Origin: an uncultured Clostridia bacterium
GTDB taxonomy: Bacteria; Bacillota; Clostridia; Oscillospirales; Ruminococcaceae
NCBI GenBank assembly: GCA_944386445.1
Contig: CALXBD010000089.1
Span: 1-45,263, forward strand
Direction: 5' to 3'
Length of the DNA stretch: 45,263 bases
In this document: in pieces, positions 40,556 to 45,263 of the stretch
Layout of the letters: every line of letters begins with the position of its first letter
Position numbering within the stretch: position 1 is the first letter of the stretch
Position numbers and translations under genes: made by a program
The notes under the pieces: generated by a model
Database searches by the model: none
What the model saw: the letters and a program-made list of their open reading frames with translations, nothing else
Told to the model about the DNA's origin: nothing

Positions 40556-41596
40556 ATGGGGATAAGAAAGAAGCGTTTGCTGTGGGGAAACATTCTGATT
40601 GGCATTCTTGTGATTGTACTGCTGATATCCTGGCTTGTAGCGGCAATTTTGGGAGTGCGCATCATCCGGATGTCCCACACCAATCTGTATACTAAGAACG
40701 TTGATCTTTCCAATGTTTACTTTCTGTCCCAGTTCCGTGAGGAGCCAGACCAAGCGGATGAGGATTTCTGGCGTACCTATTGGGAAAACCCTGATTTTTG
40801 GAATGAAATAGGTGCTGGCCTGACTATGATGTATGAGGAAGGCTTTTCCAGCAAGGAAATTTATCGGGAGGCTTACGCAGCTTATGGCGGCAGCAACATT
40901 GTATATATTCGAGATGCCATGGGGCTTACAGATGAAGAATTCCGGTATGTAATAGAAGATGTTCCATATTTGAGCCAGGAGGGAATCCTTCCCAACGGTT
41001 GTGAGGCTGTATCGGCTGCAATGCTGCTGCGGCATCGCGGTTTTGAGGTCGATCCGGTGGATTTTGTGGAACAGTACCTTCCTATGGAGCCTGTGGAAAT
41101 CAAATGGGGATGCCGTTACGGTCCTGATCCCAATGTAGCCTACGCCGGTGACCCGGCCAGTGAGGTGAACGGCTGGGGCTGCTTTGCGCCTGTAATCGTT
41201 GCCTCTATGGAGGCATATCTGAGCCAAACAGAAAATGGCAGTCAATGGAAGCCGGTGAATCTTTCGGGTCAGTCATTAGATCAAATATTCCTGAACAAGG
41301 TCCTCTTCCAGGATACGCCGGTGGCAATTTGGGTTACCATCGGGATGGAGGAGGTTGAGGAGGCTTATCAGTGGCAGTCCTACGATAAGGACGAGACTTA
41401 CCTATACCCAGTCAATCAGCACTGTATGGTACTGATTGGCGGAGACGCGGAAAATTACTATCTTTGCGATCCCTATGAGAGCAACGGTGTTGTTTCTTAT
41501 CCCCGGCGACAGGTGGAGATTTCTTTTCTTTCCATGGGCAGTCAGGCGGTAGCTCTGATGTCAACCTCTCCTTCGGAACAGGAGATTTTCTATTGA
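40556..41596 (+). CDS. Membrane-anchored C39-family peptidase-like protein
   Basis: 346 residues, ATG 40556 behind AGAAGGA. Basic N-terminus MGIRKKR, then one hydrophobic segment (about 10-33) without a clear cleavage site, so a signal anchor with the rest outside the cell. The papain-like C39_2 domain covers roughly 135-340: VPYLSQEGILPNGCEAVSAA with the catalytic Cys, VNQHCMVLIGG with the catalytic His, and YLCDPYES with the third residue (Asp). Could process peptides, wall proteins or bacteriocin leaders; no exporter is near. Confidence 0.83.
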   Translation: MGIRKKRLLWGNILIGILVIVLLISWLVAAILGVRIIRMSHTNLYTKNVDLSNVYFLSQFREEPDQADEDFWRTYWENPDFWNEIGAGLTMMYEEGFSSKEIYREAYAAYGGSNIVYIRDAMGLTDEEFRYVIEDVPYLSQEGILPNGCEAVSAAMLLRHRGFEVDPVDFVEQYLPMEPVEIKWGCRYGPDPNVAYAGDPASEVNGWGCFAPVIVASMEAYLSQTENGSQWKPVNLSGQSLDQIFLNKVLFQDTPVAIWVTIGMEEVEEAYQWQSYDKDETYLYPVNQHCMVLIGGDAENYYLCDPYESNGVVSYPRRQVEISFLSMGSQAVALMSTSPSEQEIFY

Positions 41597-41599
41597 TGA

Positions 41600-41629
41600 A
41601 AAACGCCGGCAGGAGTCCTACCTGCCGGC
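41600..41629 (-). terminator. Intrinsic terminator of EndoQ-UvrD gene
   Basis: 9-bp stem GCCGGCAGG/CCTGCCGGC with a 7-nt loop, followed on the minus strand by GTTTTT. Lies between convergent genes. Confidence 0.88.
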
Positions 41630-41644
41630 ACAATTTATATATGC

Positions 41645-44600
41645 TCAAAAGAGTTTCAGCTGACGGGCTTCGGGAGCAGGCTTTAAAGGACGGGCGCTGC
41701 TGCGAAGCACTTCGTCCGGCAGGTCCTCCAGAAATGGGGAGGGGTTCCCCGGAACTGTCAGAATCAGCTCCTCCCGTGCTCGGGTCATGCCCACATAAAA
41801 GAGTCTGCGTTCCTCTTCGAGATCAGCAGCTCTGCCGGGAGCATCCAGCGGCAGAATGGAATGGGCACATCCGCCAAGAAATACCACCGGAAATTCCAAC
41901 CCTTTGGAACCATGCAGCGTCATGATAGTTACGGCATCCGCAGTATATTGCTTTCCACCAGTTCGGGAAATATCTCCTTCTTCCCCAAGCGTCAGTGTTC
42001 GCAGCAGGGAATCCATATCCGGATGGAGAACAGCGGTATTCAAAAGCCGTTCCATGGGGACAGAGCCTGCCAGCGACCATTCCTCCATCCAGTGTTCCAG
42101 CAGCTTTCGGGGCTTTTCTTTGGAAAGCAATGGGGAGAATCTTTCCGTCAGCTGCAGACGCTTTTCTTCCGGAATGGATCGCAGAAGGGTCTTTTGCGCT
42201 GCCCCGTTCTCCGGATGCAGCAAACTTTCAAAGAAATTCAGCGCCTTCCGGACATCGGGGTCTGTCAGGAAAGATCCCCGGCCTGTTACCCGGAAGGGAA
42301 TCCCTTCCACCGTCAGGCATTTTTCCAGCACCTCGGTCTGCCGGTGGGTGCGGCAAAGGATCGCCATATCCGAAAGGCCCCGGGGCATATGTCCGTCTGC
42401 GGCATGGGCATCCAGCATATCGACGCCTCCGGCCATGCGGTTGATCTCCTTTGCTAGGAAAACCCCTTCTGAAAAATCATCCGGGAGCTGAATCACTCTA
42501 ACTGTCGGTCCGGAAGGGCAGTTGGGATGAAGAATCCGGGGCGGGCCGGGATTTTTGGAGATGACCGGCTCAGCCGCTTGGAGGATTTCTGGGGTAGAGC
42601 GATAATTTTGCGATAGCCGGATAATGCGAAGCTCCGGCAGGTCAGCGATAAGCCGCTCAAAACAGCGGGCGTCAGAACCGCGAAACCCATAAATGGACTG
42701 ATCCGGGTCACCGATGACAAACAGACTTTTCCCACCTTTGCTCCAGGCCGAGATCAGCTGATATTGAATCTCGTTAATGTCCTGGAACTCGTCCACCAGC
42801 AGATGGGTAAATCGCGAATCTGGCTCCGATTCCGGCCTGAGAAGAACCTGCCTTAAGAGGTCGTCAAAATCTACCAGACCATCTTCTTCCATCCGGCGGA
42901 TGTAAAGGCAACCTGCTTTCGAAAGGGATTCAGCATGGGAAGGAAGTGTGTTTTTCCACAGGGAGACTTCCTGAAGCAGCTTCCTTGGCGCTGCCTTTTC
43001 TCCCAGTTCTTTCAAAACCTCATCTGCCAGAGCCAGCGCGCCGCTTTCATCCAGCAGGGAAACTTCTCCCAGCAGCCTGAGACAAATCGAGTGGAACGTG
43101 CCGATGGTCATAGCAGCCGCAGCCCGTTTTCCCAGCATTTCTTCCAGACGGCGGCGCATTTCTCCGGCGGCCTTGTTGGTAAAGGTCACGGCGGTAATCA
43201 GCTTGGGAGCCACCTTCATCGTCTGCACCAGAAAGGCGATGCGGGCAGTCAGGGTCTTGGTTTTTCCGGTGCCTGGCCCGGCGATAACCGCAACAGCCGG
43301 TTCGGCGGCGGAAACTGCTGCCAGCTGCTCCGGATTCAGCGCGGAGGCAGGCGCGCTCGGTTCCGATGCTGCCTTTTTTTCGGTACTCCGCTTGGATGCC
43401 GGACGAGTGGCGGAAACAGCCTTCTGCTTTGAAGCAGACTGAAGGCCCGGGAAAAGCTGCATCTGTCCGGTGATGGCATTGATTTCTTCCGGGGAAAGAA
43501 GCTGGATTTTCCCGTATTCCCCATCAAATCCTGGTGTGCGCCGCACTTCTCCCAGCCGCAATCTCCGGACACCTTCAGCGACCAGAGGGCCGGCCGTTTC
43601 GGCGATCTCCTGCAGAGGAACTTCCCTCAGGATGTGAAATTCCGGTCCCAGCTCATGAAGCATGGCAAGGTACCGTTCCTGAGTGCGTGCAGAAGCGGCG
43701 GAAACACCTGTGGAGGCTGCAATCACTTCCGGCAGGGGGACGAGACTTTCAAAATTTCCCGGCACAGCATCCTTTTCCGGACGGTCAGCCAGTTGCTCGA
43801 CTCGGTGGAGAACGCCGGGAGTCAGCTTTTTTCCGCAAACTGGACAAATTCCACCCAACGCTTCCGCTTCGGAAGGCGAAAGACAGATGCCGCAGTTTCG
43901 GTGGCCGTCGAAGTGGTATTTTCCCTCTTCCGGAAAAAACTCGATGGTCCCGGCTAAGCCCTCCCCTGTGGAAATCGCTTTCGCCAAGGCGCTGTAGGAG
44001 AAGGGAATATCGAATAAAGTCGCTTCCCGGCCTAATTTTGACGGGGAATGGGCATCGGAGTTGGATACCAAATGCAGCCCGTCTAAAGCCGTTAGCCGCC
44101 GGTTCATGGGCGGGTCAGAAGATAGGCCGGTTTCCACCGCGGTAATGTGCGGGGTAAGGTCGCCGAAACACTCTTCAATCGTATCAAAGCCGGAAAAAGC
44201 TCCGAACAGTGAAAAATGGGGTGTCCAAATGTGGGCCGGGATAAAGATCGCTTCCGGGCAGACATCCAGGGTGATTTCCAGCAAGTCCCGGCAATCCAGC
44301 CCCAGGATGGGCCGGCCGTCAGAATGAAGGTTGCCGATAGCTTCCAGCCGCAGAGAAAGAGCGGCAGCTTCCGAAAACCCCGGCAGCAGGATCAGGCTGT
44401 GAACCTTCCGAACCCGTCCGTCTTTTTTATAAATGGAGCTGATCTCCCCGCTGACGACAAAGCGGGGCTTGACTCCTTCCGGCGCGTCCGGTAAGCGGAA
44501 TTCTGAGCGGAGACAATAAAGACCGTCCTCAGCAGGCTCTAACTTTTGCAAAAGCTCTTCCCGCCAGGCGGGATGGGTAAAATCTCCGGCCCCGATTAGG

Positions 44601-44704
44601 GAAAGACCCTTCCTCCGCGCCCAGAGTTCCAGCATTTCAGGATTCCCATCCCGGCTTGTCGCTCTGGAATAACGAGAATGTATATGAAGATCCGCAAGAA
44701 GCAT
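41645..44704 (-). CDS. EndoQ-like PHP endonuclease fused to UvrD/PcrA-type helicase
   Basis: 1019 residues, ATG 44704 behind GGAGGG. Residues 1-400 match EndoQ, an endonuclease cutting next to deaminated bases: LADLHIHSRYSRATS, GAGDFTHP, VVSGEISS (E87), VHSLILLPG, IPAHIWTPHFS and LVSNSDAHSPSKLG form the PHP metal site, and a zinc ribbon has C271, C274, C287 and C290. Residues 455-1005 are a UvrD helicase: P-loop AGPGTGKT (475-482), TFTNKAAGEM, VDEFQDIN, GDPDQSIYGFRGSD, SQNYRSTPEIL, MTLHGSKGLEFPVVFL, FYVGMTRARE. Clamp-binding-like peptides QMQLF (414-418) and C-terminal QLKLF (1015-1019) flank the helicase. Together it looks like a cut-and-unwind repair enzyme. The reaction is inferred. Confidence 0.9.
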   Translation of the reverse strand: MLLADLHIHSRYSRATSRDGNPEMLELWARRKGLSLIGAGDFTHPAWREELLQKLEPAEDGLYCLRSEFRLPDAPEGVKPRFVVSGEISSIYKKDGRVRKVHSLILLPGFSEAAALSLRLEAIGNLHSDGRPILGLDCRDLLEITLDVCPEAIFIPAHIWTPHFSLFGAFSGFDTIEECFGDLTPHITAVETGLSSDPPMNRRLTALDGLHLVSNSDAHSPSKLGREATLFDIPFSYSALAKAISTGEGLAGTIEFFPEEGKYHFDGHRNCGICLSPSEAEALGGICPVCGKKLTPGVLHRVEQLADRPEKDAVPGNFESLVPLPEVIAASTGVSAASARTQERYLAMLHELGPEFHILREVPLQEIAETAGPLVAEGVRRLRLGEVRRTPGFDGEYGKIQLLSPEEINAITGQMQLFPGLQSASKQKAVSATRPASKRSTEKKAASEPSAPASALNPEQLAAVSAAEPAVAVIAGPGTGKTKTLTARIAFLVQTMKVAPKLITAVTFTNKAAGEMRRRLEEMLGKRAAAAMTIGTFHSICLRLLGEVSLLDESGALALADEVLKELGEKAAPRKLLQEVSLWKNTLPSHAESLSKAGCLYIRRMEEDGLVDFDDLLRQVLLRPESEPDSRFTHLLVDEFQDINEIQYQLISAWSKGGKSLFVIGDPDQSIYGFRGSDARCFERLIADLPELRIIRLSQNYRSTPEILQAAEPVISKNPGPPRILHPNCPSGPTVRVIQLPDDFSEGVFLAKEINRMAGGVDMLDAHAADGHMPRGLSDMAILCRTHRQTEVLEKCLTVEGIPFRVTGRGSFLTDPDVRKALNFFESLLHPENGAAQKTLLRSIPEEKRLQLTERFSPLLSKEKPRKLLEHWMEEWSLAGSVPMERLLNTAVLHPDMDSLLRTLTLGEEGDISRTGGKQYTADAVTIMTLHGSKGLEFPVVFLGGCAHSILPLDAPGRAADLEEERRLFYVGMTRAREELILTVPGNPSPFLEDLPDEVLRSSARPLKPAPEARQLKLF

Positions 44705-44736
44705 GACAGGCCCTCCGTTTCAAAGGTTTCTCTATT

Positions 44737-44765
44737 ATCTTAACTCTTTTTGAAGACAGATGCAA
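44737..44765 (-). promoter_or_regulatory. Promoter of EndoQ-UvrD gene
   Basis: TTGCAT, 17-nt spacer, TAAGAT on the minus strand, about 33 nt before the ATG. Confidence 0.65.
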
Positions 44766-44840
44766 GCCGGAAGAAAAAGTAAAAAAAAAATGAAAAATAT
44801 GAACAGAAAGTTAACAAAACGTTCTTAGGGCAGAAGATTG

Positions 44841-44849
44841 TGATACAAT
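44841..44849 (+). promoter_or_regulatory. Extended -10 promoter of yicC
   Basis: TGATACAAT (TGn plus TACAAT); the -35 (GTTCTT, 17 nt away) is weak. About 73 nt before the start. Confidence 0.6.
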
Positions 44850-44921
44850 AAGAAAGGTGAATTGTCACCGGTTTTATGAAAAATCGTCCGGCTTTTCCGG
44901 AGAAAAGGAAAGGAAATGCAT

Positions 44922-45263
44922 ATGTTGAGAAGCATGACCGGATACGGCAGAGGACAGGCAATCGGCGGCGGATTCGATATTACTGTGGATATCAAATCGG
45001 TAAACCACAGATATTTCGAGTTTACGGCCAGAACCCCCAGGCAACTGGCATTTTTGGATGAGAAGCTGAAAACATTGATCCAATCATCCGTGAACCGCGG
45101 AAAGGTAGAAGCGGTGGTTACCACTGTTGCAGCAGGAGGCGCAGATCCGGAAATTGAAATCAATGAAAATGTGGCTAAAACTTATGTGGATGCCTTGCGG
45201 CAAATGAGAACCCCGCTGGATCTGCAAGATGACCTGAAACTCTCCCATCTGCTGCGGTTTCCA
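44922..45263 (+). CDS. yicC: YicC family endoribonuclease, 5' part (runs off window)
   Basis: First 114 residues. Begins MLRSMTGYGRG, the defining YicC N-terminus, then DITVDIKSVNHRYFEF, LDEKLKTLIQSSVNRGKV and the start of the next helix. ATG 44922 is 8 nt after AAGGAAAGG; an in-frame ATG at 44916 is too near that site. YicC degrades small RNAs; in Firmicutes it usually heads a conserved cluster with gmk and rpoZ, which would lie beyond the window. Confidence 0.95.
   Translation, partial: MLRSMTGYGRGQAIGGGFDITVDIKSVNHRYFEFTARTPRQLAFLDEKLKTLIQSSVNRGKVEAVVTTVAAGGADPEIEINENVAKTYVDALRQMRTPLDLQDDLKLSHLLRFP

Noticed and set aside
41856-42491. Two plus-strand open frames opposite the UvrD helicase motifs
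   Set aside because: Ser/Arg-rich composition typical of shadow frames; helicase motifs III-VI are on the minus strand here.
1-45263. tRNA, rRNA, CRISPR, insertion sequence or prophage
   Set aside because: Scanned by eye for T-loop GTTCGA-type motifs, repeated spacers, transposase or integrase motifs and found none convincing.

Overview
The window looks like chromosomal DNA from an anaerobic, low-to-mid G+C Gram-positive of the class Clostridia, most likely an Oscillospiraceae/Acutalibacteraceae-type gut or fermenter lineage. This rests on gene content (bacterial V-type ATPase, M42 peptidase, MarR/AraC regulators, tandem Fe-S reductase-like proteins, YicC), strong AGGAGG-type ribosome binding sites, some GTG and TTG starts, and tight operons. 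The genus is an inference. I see no rRNA, tRNA, CRISPR array, transposase, integrase or phage gene.

Region 1 (1-12.3 kb, minus strand) is a surface-polysaccharide locus read leftward, with most genes overlapping or nearly touching. In order of transcription it holds a GT4 glycosyltransferase, a GT2 glycosyltransferase, a protein with FLxRDG/VDxGWxGS motifs, an ABC-2 permease and ATPase pair, a HAD domain fused to the same FLxRDG-type domain, two sialyltransferase-like glycosyltransferases, a GT2 enzyme fused to a degenerate GT32-like domain, a KdsB-like CMP-sugar synthetase, and a DRE-TIM aldolase cut by the window edge. The CMP-sugar synthetase next to two EDG/HP-motif glycosyltransferases suggests a glycan containing a CMP-activated 2-keto acid sugar (Kdo- or nonulosonate-like).

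Region 2 (12.3-17.4 kb) is a four-gene operon of a U32/UbiU-V-like protein with clustered cysteines and three diverged QueG-like double [4Fe-4S] proteins, divergent from an AraC-type regulator. I can assign no known pathway, and it is the best candidate here for an undescribed enzyme system.

Region 3 (17.4-23.1 kb) handles sugars and small functions: Gfo/Idh/MocA oxidoreductase and ThuA genes divergent from a second AraC regulator through an almost perfectly symmetrical promoter; a NifX/NifB-type FeMo-co-binding-like protein with a His/Cys tail; a GH172 (DUF2961) glycosidase; a methyltransferase; and a 68-residue protein resembling half of an MGS-like domain under its own strong promoter.

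Region 4 (23.2-25.8 kb) has a MarR regulator with its own operator, upstream of citrate synthase, then an ArsR/SmtB regulator that combines an ArsR-type Cys motif with an SmtB-type zinc site.

Region 5 (25.9-34.7 kb) is a complete-looking V-type ATPase operon (G/H-like, C, I, K, F, E, A, B, D), followed by a terminator and a cytoplasmic BNR/sialidase-fold protein.

Region 6 (36-45.3 kb) holds a MarR/DUF1622 pair, a lone CofE-like gamma-glutamyl ligase homologue, an HD-domain protein with an M42 peptidase, a PHP phosphatase with a membrane-anchored C39-like protease, a 1019-residue EndoQ-UvrD fusion carrying two clamp-binding-like motifs, and the start of yicC.
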